Shown here: piece by piece, positions 52,633-61,558 of the stretch
Layout: every line of letters starts with the position of its first letter
Numbering within the stretch: the first letter of the stretch is position 1
Assembly: GCA_026014615.1 (NCBI GenBank)
Contig: JAOZHZ010000004.1
Location: 310,001 to 374,000, forward strand
Source of the DNA: Candidatus Bathyarchaeota archaeon
GTDB taxonomy: Archaea > Thermoproteota > Bathyarchaeia > Bathyarchaeales > Bathycorpusculaceae
Reading direction: 5' to 3'
DNA: 64,000 nt
The notes under the pieces: model-generated
Database searches by the model: none
What the model was told of the DNA's origin: nothing
The model's input: the letters and a program-made list of their open reading frames with translations, nothing else
Translations under genes and position numbers: made by a program

Positions 52633-53061
52633 ATGCTAAACTCGAAGGCTATAGAAATGCCCATTAAATACTACGAAGCCCCCGACATAAAAAAACAGGT
52701 TGACCAGCTTGCCGCCGAATGCGAATTTTTCCATGTGGTACCTCAGTTTGTTTACTGCGTACGCAGTCGAGGCAGCAAAGCTCGACGTACCATTGCCAGA
52801 ATCCACGGGTTGGGCAAACTGTGGCAGGGCGTGTTGAACATGCCTCCCGCGTACACCATTGAGGTTATCTCGGAGATTTATGACAAAATGTCTCCGGAAG
52901 ACAAAGAAAAAACCCTTGTCCACGAACTCATGCACATCCCCGGCGGCTTCGGAGGCGGTTTTCGACCCCACAAGGGCTATGTGGAGCGAAAGATGGTTGA
53001 TGAAGTATACGCAAAGTTGAAGAAGGCGCGGGCGGAACGAAAATCCAAGTTGCCTTTATAA
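52633..53061 (+). CDS. predicted zinc metallopeptidase (COG4900-like)
   Basis: About 142 residues from ATG 52633 (MLNSKAIEM), or 134 from ATG 52657 (MPIKYYEAPDI); the track's longer start has little support. The motif LVHELMHIPGGFGGGFRPHKG contains HELMH, the HExxH zinc site, with a following His that may be the third ligand. Such small stand-alone zincins are widespread in archaea and uncharacterised. The C-terminus is basic. A TTTTTAACTT element about 25 bases upstream of 52633 could be the promoter. Confidence 0.7.
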   Translation: MLNSKAIEMPIKYYEAPDIKKQVDQLAAECEFFHVVPQFVYCVRSRGSKARRTIARIHGLGKLWQGVLNMPPAYTIEVISEIYDKMSPEDKEKTLVHELMHIPGGFGGGFRPHKGYVERKMVDEVYAKLKKARAERKSKLPL

Positions 53062-53174
53062 ACTGATGGTAAGGAATTTGGTGAATGTTTTTAAGAGAGG
53101 GTCCGTAAATTTTATGGAAAATCAGCAAAGTTTCCACTCACCCTAAAAGGCGAATCTGAAAGAGATGGCAGTTC

Positions 53175-54848
53175 ATGAAACATGTTCTGAAGACACTCAA
53201 ACATAACGGCATATACGTTCCCCTTTACGACTTCAAAGGCTTCACAGTTAAAATCAGAGGGGAACCCATCAAGCTGACCCCTAAAAGCGAGCAGATGGCT
53301 GTTGCTTGGATACGGAAACGCCAGTCAGCTGCTTCGCCACCGGACAAGGTTTTCATGCGGAACTTCATGCGCGAATTTCTGGAACAGCTCAAACTGGAAA
53401 ACAACCCCACGGTCGGGTTTTTTGGTTCTTTCGCGGAAGAATATCTCCAAAAAAGTCAAAATTACGAAGGAAACGATGTTGGTGACTCCAACGCAGCAAT
53501 CCATGATGATATTGACTTCTCAGAAATCTCTGACTATGTAGAGCGCGAGAAACAGAAAAAAGCTGAAATGACCAAAGAAGAGAAAAAGCAGTTGGCGGCG
53601 GAACGTAAAGTCAAACGGGAAGCGCTCAAAGCCAAATACGCCGTGGCTGAAGTAGATGGACAAACACTAGAAATCGCTAACTGGACGGCTGAGCCCTCAT
53701 GCCTATTCGCAGGGCGTGGTGACCACCCACAACGGGGCAAATGGAAAGAAGGACCCAAAGAAGAAGACATCATCTTAAATTGGCCTCTGGACGAAGAAGG
53801 TAAGCCCGTTTACCCCGTTCCTGAAGGCAACTGGAAAAAAGTGGTTTGGGAACCCCAAAAAATGTACGTTGCCAAATGGGAAGACAAACTCACAGGAAAA
53901 ATAAAGTATGTCTGGTTTAGCGACACCGCGTTTTTGAAGCAGAACCGTGAGAAAGAGAAATTCCAAAAAGCAGACACTTTGGGCAAGCAGATTAAGAAAA
54001 TAGAAACACACATAATGCGTAACTTAGACGCAAAAGACGAGACACGTCGGAAAGTTGCAACGGTCTGTTGACTTATTCTACGCCCGAACATGAGAGTCGG
54101 TGACGAAAAAGACCCTGACGAAGCCGACACCGTCGGCGCCATCACACTAAGGGCAGAACACATCAAAATCGAAGGCGACATGCTGCACTTTAACTTTTTA
54201 GGCAAGGATTCTGTGCGTTGGGTAAAGGAAGTGCAAGCGCCACCAGCCGTTATCCGAAACATCGAGTATTTCGCCAAAAACAGCAAAGAGTACCTCTTTG
54301 AGGGCATTGACAGCAAAAAGGTCTCACGGTTCCTCAGCGAGAAAATGCCCAAATTAACCGCTAAGGTTTTCCGTACTTGGCGGTGTACCAAAACCGTCAA
54401 AGAAGAATTAGAAAAAAGCGGCGTAACCAAAGACAACCCGGACTACGTTAAAAAACACGCGGCAAAAATGGCGAACCTCAAAGTTGCTGAAGTCGCCAAC
54501 CACAAACGCAAAATTCCAGCCACATTCGAAGACCGCTTAGCCAAGAAAGAAGAGCGTCTTAAGGAGATGCAGGCGCAGTTGGAGCAGAAGAAAAAGGAAG
54601 GCAAAAAAACTGAAGGCTTAGAGAAACGTATTGCAAAAGCCAAGCTGGACATCAAGCTGACCCGAGAATCAAAAGAGTACAATTTGGGTACGTCGCTGAA
54701 GTCGTACATTGACCCAACAGCGTACGCGAAGTGGGCTAAGAAAGTCAAGTTTGATGTTGCCAAGTTTTACCCAACGACGTTACAGAAGAAGTTCAGCTGG
54801 GCACTGAGCAACGACAAATCTTCGGAATCTGAGTGTATCTCCGCATGA
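53175..54848 (+). pseudogene. DNA topoisomerase IB (eukaryotic type), interrupted by in-frame TGA
   Basis: A single 558-codon frame broken by TGA at 54069-54071 (codon 299). The first half matches the core of eukaryotic Top1 (NGIYVPLYDFKGFTVKIRGEPIKLTP, WKEGPKEEDIILNWP, KMYVAKWEDKLTGKIKYVW). The second half holds the catalytic part: MRVGDEKDPDEADTVGAITLRAEHIK, FLGKDSVRW, FRTWRCTKTV, and LKSYIDPTAYAKW with the nucleophilic Tyr near the end. The stop falls where Top1 proteins have an ordinary, often aromatic, residue. The second ORF begins with an ATG at 54090, but no ribosome-binding site precedes it. Type IB enzymes relax supercoils through a 3' phosphotyrosine link; among archaea they occur in Thaumarchaeota and relatives. 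Confidence 0.85.
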
Positions 54849-55126
54849 GGCTGACTCAGACCAAAGATGGCACGGTAATCGAAGTTTATGTTAAGCCTAA
54901 CTCCGCCAAGTTCGGAGTCACAGTGGAAAACGACGAAGTGGTTGTAAGGTGTACCGAAGAACCAGAAAAAGGCAAAGTAAACAAAGAGCTTCTAAAAAAC
55001 CTCGGCAAACGTTTCCATGCAAATGTGAAACTTGTCTCTGGCGCTACGTCTAGACAAAAAACGCTGCTTGTAAAAGGATTGGAAAAAAGCAAAGTGGAAC
55101 TTGTTTTGCAGGGACAAAGCAGTTAA
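54845..55126 (+). CDS. DUF167 (YggU-type) small protein
   Basis: 93 residues from an ATG overlapping the topoisomerase stop (ATGA); the track starts four codons earlier. Motifs VIEVYVKPNSAKFGV and EPEKGKVNKELLKNLGK, then VKLVSGATSRQKTLLVKG are those of DUF167, a small alpha/beta fold of unknown function. The overlap implies co-translation with the topoisomerase. Confidence 0.85.
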   Translation: MRLTQTKDGTVIEVYVKPNSAKFGVTVENDEVVVRCTEEPEKGKVNKELLKNLGKRFHANVKLVSGATSRQKTLLVKGLEKSKVELVLQGQSS

Positions 55127-55313
55127 CGCGCTATGCTTCACAGTTTTCTTAGCACTGATAAGCCGCCCAAGTTAAGCAAAAAGTTATCCAGCCACAGGAG
55201 TATCCTAAAAATGGATAAAATGCCGCGTTTTCCAAAAAGTAAACAGGTTGAAGCGTAAAAAAGCGTAGAGGGATAGAGGTCTATCGAGAAGTAGTTAAGC
55301 TACCCAACAGTTC

Positions 55314-56582
55314 TCAGCTTTGCTGTTTGAACCGCAATATCGCCCCGATTCCGCCAAACGCGTTCTTCAACATTAACCCTTCCTCAGTCTCAGCCGAAAT
55401 AACCTCCACGTCAGTGTTTGAATATTCGGCGAGTTGGGCAAGGTCATCCACGATGTCAATTTTCTCTTCGATAGCTAACGAGGGCGCAGTGCATTTTGGG
55501 CACGGTTTACCTGAAAGTTCCTGCTCAAAAGCGGGCAAATCTACGTTCTTTACGGTGTGCTGCTCAGTGTAGCCGCATGCGTTGCATTTAACGGTTACAC
55601 GGGACAGGTCTAAGCCTTCGGATAGCAGAAGCGTTCTGACTGCGCCTGACTGCAGAGCTTGACGAACTTCAGCTTCACCATAAGTGATAAAACCCGTATC
55701 GTGACCCACTTCGTAGAGGAATTTCTGCATAAGTTCTTTTTCCTCGATGTAGCGAACTTTACGCATGATTTCAGGCGCTTTATCTACAACTTCTTTGACG
55801 CCTTGCTCCTCCACATACGCAGTGTCGACAACCTCCAGAATTTTGTTTTTCAGTTGGTAATTAAGGTAGTCACCTTTTTGGAAGTCATACTTGGTGGGTC
55901 CGGGTCCAGCTAAGATTATGCCTTTCAGGTTTTCTATCGGAAGAAAAACATCGTTAGCGTGTCCACCCACACGGGTGAAGTATTCGTTAAGCTGCATCTC
56001 GCGGAGCCTTTCGTAACGTCGCGCAGACTGCCCACCCGCTCGGGTTTTACCCGTTACACCTGAATACATCTGCTGCACAATTGTTAGTTTTTTGCCTTGC
56101 AGCGTTGCGATAGTTGCGTCGGAAGCGTCCACGAGAAGTATACCGTATGTTTCTTTCTCCCGCAACATCTCCTGCAAATGTTCCGTGTGGAATCGCGAGT
56201 CACAGCGATACAAGAAAATTTTGATGGGTTCAGGCGGAATGATAACGTAGGTTTCCATACGCTCGGTTCCTGGACCCCCGCCTTCTTGAGGCAGAGCCCC
56301 CGCAAAAATCACGATGCCTTTTTCTCCGGGGTCTTTGAAGAGTTTGAGCTTCTGTTGGACTTTGACGATTGCATCTAGGACGTTTTTGCGTGTGACGTTG
56401 GATTTGATGTTGCTTGCGGTTCCGTATTCGTTGCGTAGCAGGTTGATGGCGTCGCTGATTTGTTTGTCTGGTGGTACGTAGATGGTGATGAGTTCGGTGT
56501 GGCTACCTTCTTTGTTAGCTAATGCGTTTAGGGTCTTGCGTAAGCGGAACAGTTCTAGGGAGGATTTCTTTGCGGTGCTCAA
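55314..56582 (-). CDS. prf1: archaeal peptide chain release factor aRF1
   Basis: 422 residues. It recognises all three stop codons and triggers release. The N-terminal codon-reading motif NIKS is in GTASNIKSNVTRK, and the catalytic GGQ is in KTRAGGQSARRYERLREMQ. The C-terminal domain has a zinc-type pair (CNACGYTEQH and CPKC). All key parts look normal, which argues that stop-codon reading in this organism is standard, although changed recognition of one codon cannot be seen by eye. Confidence 0.95.
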   Translation of the reverse strand: MSTAKKSSLELFRLRKTLNALANKEGSHTELITIYVPPDKQISDAINLLRNEYGTASNIKSNVTRKNVLDAIVKVQQKLKLFKDPGEKGIVIFAGALPQEGGGPGTERMETYVIIPPEPIKIFLYRCDSRFHTEHLQEMLREKETYGILLVDASDATIATLQGKKLTIVQQMYSGVTGKTRAGGQSARRYERLREMQLNEYFTRVGGHANDVFLPIENLKGIILAGPGPTKYDFQKGDYLNYQLKNKILEVVDTAYVEEQGVKEVVDKAPEIMRKVRYIEEKELMQKFLYEVGHDTGFITYGEAEVRQALQSGAVRTLLLSEGLDLSRVTVKCNACGYTEQHTVKNVDLPAFEQELSGKPCPKCTAPSLAIEEKIDIVDDLAQLAEYSNTDVEVISAETEEGLMLKNAFGGIGAILRFKQQS

Positions 56583-56662
56583 ATGTCTTCACAATTTTGC
56601 TGCTTTAATCACAAGAACCTTGCGGTTAACTAAATATAAGGGGTAAAGAAAAGAAGGGAAAG

Positions 56663-57634
56663 CTATGTGGCGCCTATGGCGTCTTTTAGGAAAGCCTTGA
56701 AGGGACCAAGCTTTCCGCCGTAGTTACCAGAGCTGATTTTCACCACGCCTAGCTGGCTTGCGGCTGCGGTTACACCCTGTTTCATGCCGTTCTTTACAGC
56801 GTCCAAGGTTAAGCCGTTCATGACAATTTCGTAAACGCAGTTTACACCTGGGGGAACCACGCTATCTGGCACAAGCGTTCTTAATGTGGGACAGTAGGGG
56901 TGGTTGGTGGAGGCTTTCAGTTTGTACTTGAGTGAACCTGCTTTGCTTCCTGCACGGCAGACGCCTCCTGGAAACTGCATGATCACATCGGGAGCGTTTT
57001 TGCGTATAGCATCTGCGGCTGCTTCCGCGGCTTTAAGCCCGTCTTCTTGGGTTTCTGCGAATATCATAAAGTTACCGCCTGCAACTGCTTGCATGGCTCC
57101 GAAACCATCTTCCACTATGAAGTTTCCTTCCATGACGGGGAGTTTCCAGCATTTTCTGCCGCCGACCATGGTTTTCTTTTGGAAGCCGTCACCGAAGTAT
57201 CGAAGGCTGCTACCTACGCTGAGGGTGCGTTTGCCTTGTAAGCCGTTAAAGGCTGCAGTTGTTGGGCAGGTTAGGGTGCATTGACCGATACGCTGCATAA
57301 GTTGCTCTTTGAGTTCGAAGCGGTCACGATTATAAATTTGAATAAGCACTCCGGGTCGTTTGTCCGGTGTCTGGTCTGCTGGAACGGCTCGTTCGATTGC
57401 GGCTTCCGCGGTTGCCTCAATTACGCTTGTGGCAAAACCTGTTGTTAAACTTGCGGCAATTTGTGCCCACTTCTCGTTCTGGGCAGTTATGAGGACTCTT
57501 CCAGCCCACAGCGGAAACATCTCTGCAAAGGTGTCCTGAATAATAACGGTGTTTCCAGCTGGGGATTTTACCTTGAAAAATTTCTCATTTTCGTTGTAAT
57601 CGAGAATTTCCAGCTTGATATTGTCGCTTGACAT
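56663..57634 (-). CDS. ftr: formylmethanofuran:tetrahydromethanopterin formyltransferase
   Basis: 323 residues. Ftr transfers the formyl group from formylmethanofuran to tetrahydromethanopterin in the archaeal C1 branch of the Wood-Ljungdahl pathway and in methanogenesis. Recognisable segments: TPDKRPGVLIQIYNRDRFELKEQLMQRIGQC, CPTTAAFNG, VEDGFGAMQAVAGGNFMIF and QFPGGVCRAGSKAGSLKYK. The length is slightly above the usual 300. No neighbouring C1-pathway genes (fwd, mch, mtd) are seen. The stop is TAG. Confidence 0.93.
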   Translation of the reverse strand: MSSDNIKLEILDYNENEKFFKVKSPAGNTVIIQDTFAEMFPLWAGRVLITAQNEKWAQIAASLTTGFATSVIEATAEAAIERAVPADQTPDKRPGVLIQIYNRDRFELKEQLMQRIGQCTLTCPTTAAFNGLQGKRTLSVGSSLRYFGDGFQKKTMVGGRKCWKLPVMEGNFIVEDGFGAMQAVAGGNFMIFAETQEDGLKAAEAAADAIRKNAPDVIMQFPGGVCRAGSKAGSLKYKLKASTNHPYCPTLRTLVPDSVVPPGVNCVYEIVMNGLTLDAVKNGMKQGVTAAASQLGVVKISSGNYGGKLGPFKAFLKDAIGAT

Positions 57635-57838
57635 GAGTGAGACCTTGAAGTGTGTTATGTCTGGTGTAATTTAAGAGTTTTCGTGAAAGACCAAGCAGTT
57701 TAGCGGTGATTTAAAGGGTACTGTCCGAGTTCTACGGGTTTTTTGGTTTGCTTTGTGGGTGGAACCGAACTGTGACTTTTGTCAGTAACCCCTAAACAGA
57801 AACGTTTTTCCGTTTCCGTGGCTTCTTTGAAAATCAGG

Positions 57839-58051
57839 TTATCTTCGTTTTTTTGAAAAGTCCGTGGCGTACTTGAATAGCAGACTTGCAGCAATAAGAA
57901 CAAAGATGCCGACTCCGAAAAGGGTGCTGGAAATGGAGCCTGTGTAGTTCAAGTAAATCAGCAAAACCCCAACCACTACGTACACTACTGCAAAGACGAG
58001 AGCTGTCAGGTCACGTTTGTGGTTTTGGCTGTAGGAGCTCAACGAGTTCAC
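57839..58051 (-). CDS. small two-helix membrane protein (70 aa)
   Basis: A GTG-initiated frame with two clear hydrophobic segments, about 17-36 (TALVFAVVYVVVGVLLIYLN) and 42-60 (STLFGVGIFVLIAASLLFKYA), and basic ends (HKRD and KKRR). The pattern is typical of real small membrane proteins in archaea, but it has no recognisable family. Confidence 0.5.
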   Translation of the reverse strand: MNSLSSYSQNHKRDLTALVFAVVYVVVGVLLIYLNYTGSISSTLFGVGIFVLIAASLLFKYATDFSKKRR

Positions 58052-58107
58052 CTAAGCATGGAAAAGTTAAACGGGTTAATGGGTTTTTCTGCAGTTTTAA
58101 AGAAAAC

Positions 58108-58332
58108 TTAGGTTTCTTGTCTGCGGAGTTGCTCTTCTATGGCTTGCTGCTGTTGGGGAGTGAACTGTTCTTCTTGGCAAATGGGGCAACGCAGGAGTTT
58201 GACGTTGTGCAGGATGGCGCCGTCGATTTCAAAGTCTACTTCTTCTTCGATAAGTTCCACGCAGCATATGGGGCAGATTATGGCTCCCGCTTTTAGCGTC
58301 TGTTTGGGGTTGGTGTTGGTTTTGTGTGGCAC
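58108..58332 (-). CDS. small protein with two CxxC zinc knuckles (74 aa)
   Basis: GTG start. CPICCVEL near residue 20 and CPICQEEQF near residue 53 form a zinc-ribbon pair, with beta-strand sequence between (EVDFEIDGAILHNVKLLR) and a Gln/Glu-rich helical C-terminus (QQQQAIEEQLRRQ). It resembles YgiT-type zinc-finger proteins, some of which are antitoxins, but no toxin gene is adjacent; the neighbouring frame encodes a membrane protein. Confidence 0.55.
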   Translation of the reverse strand: MPHKTNTNPKQTLKAGAIICPICCVELIEEEVDFEIDGAILHNVKLLRCPICQEEQFTPQQQQAIEEQLRRQET

Positions 58333-58525
58333 TGTTTGTCGGTATCCAAAACGTTTATGGTGTTAATGTGTCTTACTAATGGCCAAATAGTTCAGTGTTT
58401 GCTTCTGGGTTTCCCAGTTGTGTTTCGCGAGTTTGATGCGGAAAACGTTTTTGGTTTGTGTTAGTTCTGATTTTTAACAGTAGTGTGTACGAAATGCGTA
58501 AATAAAGTAATGAAATCGGAAAGGC

Positions 58526-58533
58526 TTATATAA
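58526..58533 (+). promoter_or_regulatory. TATA box of the lysine operon
   Basis: TTATATAA lies 40 bases before the dapA ATG, in GGCTTATATAATCC. A GAGG ribosome-binding site precedes the ATG. This is the only clear promoter before the six-gene dap cluster. Confidence 0.65.
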
Positions 58534-58572
58534 TCCTTCACGAAAACTATTCCTTCGCAGAGGAAAAACGAA

Positions 58573-59610
58573 ATGACAGTATTTAGTGGTTGTTACACCG
58601 CCCTCATAACCCCTTTCCGCGCAAATCGCGAAGTAGACTACGAGGGCTTACAAAAACTGGTAGAGTTCCAAATGAACAACGGTGTCAGCGGCATCTTAGC
58701 CTGCGGCACCACAGGCGAAAGCGCCACCTTAGACTGGAATGAACATAACAAAGTAACCGAACGCATACACGAATACACCCACAACAAGGGCATGACCATC
58801 GCAGGCACGGGCAGCAACAGCACCCAAGAAGCCATCGAAGGCACCGTCCACGCAAAGCACACAGGCATCAAAGCAGTACTCCTTGTAGACCCCTACTATA
58901 ACGGACCCAGCAGCCTTGAAATCCGCCGCGAATACGTCGAACCCGTTGCCAAGCAGTTCCCAGACATGCAAGTCATCCCCTACATCATCCCCGGAAGAAC
59001 AGGCACCCAACTTCTTCCCCAAGACCTCGCGGTCCTCCACGCAGACTACCCAAACGTGCGCTGCGTTAAGGAAGCAACAGGCAACGTGGAAAACGTGCGC
59101 CTAACCCGCAAAGTTTGCGGAACTGATTTTGATATTCTTTCAGGCGACGACGACAAAACGTTTGCTATGATGTCGCAGCCAGATATGGCGGCAACTGGGG
59201 CGGTATCCGTAACAAGCAACATTGCCCCCCGAGCAGTCAGCGACATGTTACGCTGCGTCTTAGACGGCAAAGTTGAACAAGCAAAGCAGCTTGCCGAAGC
59301 ATTGCAGCCCTTGTTCGACACAATCACAGTGAAGACTCAAGAGCAGACTCCGTTTGGGCCTGTTTTGTGCAGGGCAAGGAACCCGTTGGCGACAAAGACC
59401 CTTATGAATGTGTTGGGTATGCCGTCGGGTCCGTGCAGGCAACCGTTGGGCAAGATGACTCGTAGCGGACTTAAACTCGTGCTGCAAGCTGCCCGAAAAG
59501 TCTACGAGACGCACCCAGAAATCTTTAAGCCCATCGAGCAGACCTTCGACGTAGACCTAACAGACAGACTCAACAACGAGCGATACTTGGAGGGCTTAAC
59601 CTACGCTTAA
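58573..59610 (+). CDS. dapA: 4-hydroxy-tetrahydrodipicolinate synthase, long form
   Basis: 345 residues, about 50 more than usual. It condenses pyruvate with aspartate semialdehyde. Family motifs: TALITPF, GILACGTTGESATLDWNEH, VIPYIIPGRTGTQL (usual form Y-N-V-P-x-R) and CVKEATGNV with the Schiff-base lysine. The C-terminal extension (after LVLQAARKVYE) is not recognised (FKPIEQTFDVDLTDRLNNERYLE). First gene of the lysine cluster; it runs into dapB. Confidence 0.9.
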   Translation: MTVFSGCYTALITPFRANREVDYEGLQKLVEFQMNNGVSGILACGTTGESATLDWNEHNKVTERIHEYTHNKGMTIAGTGSNSTQEAIEGTVHAKHTGIKAVLLVDPYYNGPSSLEIRREYVEPVAKQFPDMQVIPYIIPGRTGTQLLPQDLAVLHADYPNVRCVKEATGNVENVRLTRKVCGTDFDILSGDDDKTFAMMSQPDMAATGAVSVTSNIAPRAVSDMLRCVLDGKVEQAKQLAEALQPLFDTITVKTQEQTPFGPVLCRARNPLATKTLMNVLGMPSGPCRQPLGKMTRSGLKLVLQAARKVYETHPEIFKPIEQTFDVDLTDRLNNERYLEGLTYA

Positions 59611-60394
59611 GCTCTGTGTCGCGGGCGTTGCTGGCAGAATGGGACAAGCTATTATCCAAGAAGCCATCGCCAAGGGACACGAGATTGTGGGCGCCGTTGA
59701 AGGAACGGGACACCCAGCTATAGGAAAAAGTCTTCAGCAAATGGGCATTGCGGATTCGGATATCTGTATCGTGGGACCCGACAACGTATGCGACGCTGTT
59801 GCCAACGCTGACGTTTACATCACCTTCACTTTGCCCGCTGCGGAAGTGCTTAACTTGCCAGCGGTGGCGAAAATGGGCAAAAAAATTGTCCTTGGCACCA
59901 CAGGTTTCACGCCAGAGCAGAACCAGATAATCCGCGCAGCCGTGGAAGGCAAAGTCCCCGCCGTGTTTTCACCTAACTACAGCGTAGGCATCAACATACT
60001 CTTCAAACTCGCCGAAACCCTCAAAGCGTTCCCTCCGGAATACAACTTCAGCATATCAGAAATCCACCACACCGCAAAGAAAGACGCACCAAGCGGCACC
60101 GCATTGAAGCTAGGCGAAATCGTCGCAGACATCCGTGGCTACACCGCAACCGTTCACGGTAGAGAAGACAACAGCGTCCGCAAAGAAGATGAACTGGAAA
60201 TCATAGCGATGCGCGCAGGCGGAGTCGCAGGCGTCCATGACCTCATCGTCGCTGGACCCTACGAGATGCTTCGCATAGAACACACAGCATTCAACCGAAA
60301 CGTGTTCGCTCAAGGAGCAGTGTTAGCGGCGGAATGGCTCAGCAAGCAGGAAACCCCGGGAATCTACAGCATGGCAACCGTGCTGGGGCTATAA
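59603..60394 (+). CDS. dapB: 4-hydroxy-tetrahydrodipicolinate reductase
   Basis: Reduces the DapA product with NAD(P)H. The dinucleotide-binding motif is KLCVAGVAGRMGQAI, but its first half lies upstream of the only ATG (59639). Upstream in the same frame there is no ATG, GTG or TTG before the stop at 59597. An ACG at 59603 lies where the initiator Met would be expected, eight bases after GGAGGG. It is used here as a provisional start. The catalytic site motif EIHHTAKKDAPSGTALKLGE is intact. About 263 residues. It overlaps the end of dapA by eight bases. Confidence 0.88.
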   Translation, partial: TLKLCVAGVAGRMGQAIIQEAIAKGHEIVGAVEGTGHPAIGKSLQQMGIADSDICIVGPDNVCDAVANADVYITFTLPAAEVLNLPAVAKMGKKIVLGTTGFTPEQNQIIRAAVEGKVPAVFSPNYSVGINILFKLAETLKAFPPEYNFSISEIHHTAKKDAPSGTALKLGEIVADIRGYTATVHGREDNSVRKEDELEIIAMRAGGVAGVHDLIVAGPYEMLRIEHTAFNRNVFAQGAVLAAEWLSKQETPGIYSMATVLGL

Positions 60395-60445
60395 TCAAAG
60401 TTTTTATCAATGAATCGCATCAAAAATCAAAGGAAACGATAAGCA

Positions 60446-61507
60446 ATGTCCTCAAAACGTAAAGTTGCAATATTGGGCGCCACAGGAGCCATCGGACAAC
60501 GATACATCCAACTTTTGCAGGGGCACCCATGGTTTGAAATTGAAGTGCTCGCAGCTTCAGAGCGGTCAGCAGGCAAAAAGTACAAGAACGCCTGCAACTG
60601 GACAATGGAATGTGACCTGCCAAAAGAGCTCGCAGACATGACCGTGGCAGATGCCAACGTTGAAGCTGTGAAGAAGGCAGGCAACGTTGACTTAGTCTTT
60701 ACCTCATTACCAGGTGACCTAGCGGGTCCTGTGGAGGAAGAATTCGCTGCAGAGTACCCCGTGTTCAGCAAAGCCTCAGCCCACCGTATGGAAAGCGATG
60801 TCCCACTGCTAATTCCAGAGGTAAACCCAAACCATTTGGCGCCGCTTGTTGCGTTACAGCGGAAGAATCGCGGCTGGAAAGGCTTCATAACCACCGACCC
60901 CAACTGCAGCACCATCCAAATGGCAATGACGCTTAAGCCGTTGATGCAGTTTGGCTTACAGCAGGTTATGGTCACCACGATGCAGGCGCTCAGCGGCGCA
61001 GGCTACCCAGGCGTACCCTCATTAGACATCATCGATAACGTTGTGCCTTACATCGGCAAAGAAGAAGAAAAGATGGAGTCAGAGTCCAACAAGATACTGG
61101 GCATCTTCGACGGCAAAACAGTGCAAAACGCAAACTTCGTTGTAACTGCCAGCTGCAACCGAGTCCACGTCAAAGACGGCCACTTGGAGTCCGTTTTCGT
61201 TAAGCTGCACAAGAACCCATCCGTAGAGGACTTAGCAGAGGCTTTCCGAAACTTCAAAGGTGAACCCCAAACGCTTAAGCTGCCATCAGCCCCTGAGAAC
61301 CCCATTGTAGTCAGGGAGGAAGCAAATCGCCCGCAGCCCAGATTCGACAGGTACGCAGGCAAAGGCATGAGCGTCACCGTGGGCAGAATCCGCAAAGACC
61401 CCATCATGACCCACAGATACATGTGTCTAGGCCACAACACCATCCGAGGCGGCTCAGGCGCGGGAATTCTCAGCGCAGAGCTTGCAGTCGCTAAAGGGTT
61501 AGCTTAA
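60446..61507 (+). CDS. asd: aspartate-semialdehyde dehydrogenase
   Basis: 353 residues of the archaeal/fungal-type family. NADP-binding AILGATGAIGQRYIQLL at the N-terminus, nucleophile Cys in TTDPNCSTIQMAM, and substrate-binding SCNRVHVKDGH. It supplies the semialdehyde used by DapA and by the homoserine branch. ATG start with AAAGGAAACG upstream, 51 bases from dapB, so within the operon. Confidence 0.93.
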   Translation: MSSKRKVAILGATGAIGQRYIQLLQGHPWFEIEVLAASERSAGKKYKNACNWTMECDLPKELADMTVADANVEAVKKAGNVDLVFTSLPGDLAGPVEEEFAAEYPVFSKASAHRMESDVPLLIPEVNPNHLAPLVALQRKNRGWKGFITTDPNCSTIQMAMTLKPLMQFGLQQVMVTTMQALSGAGYPGVPSLDIIDNVVPYIGKEEEKMESESNKILGIFDGKTVQNANFVVTASCNRVHVKDGHLESVFVKLHKNPSVEDLAEAFRNFKGEPQTLKLPSAPENPIVVREEANRPQPRFDRYAGKGMSVTVGRIRKDPIMTHRYMCLGHNTIRGGSGAGILSAELAVAKGLA

Positions 61508-61558
61508 AAACTAACTCCCACCTTTCGTTTATCAGATTAAGTTAACTGGTGAGAATGA

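Noticed and set aside
57700-57903. 67-residue minus-strand frame next to ftr
   Set aside because: It overlaps the better supported small membrane protein in another frame and has no motif.
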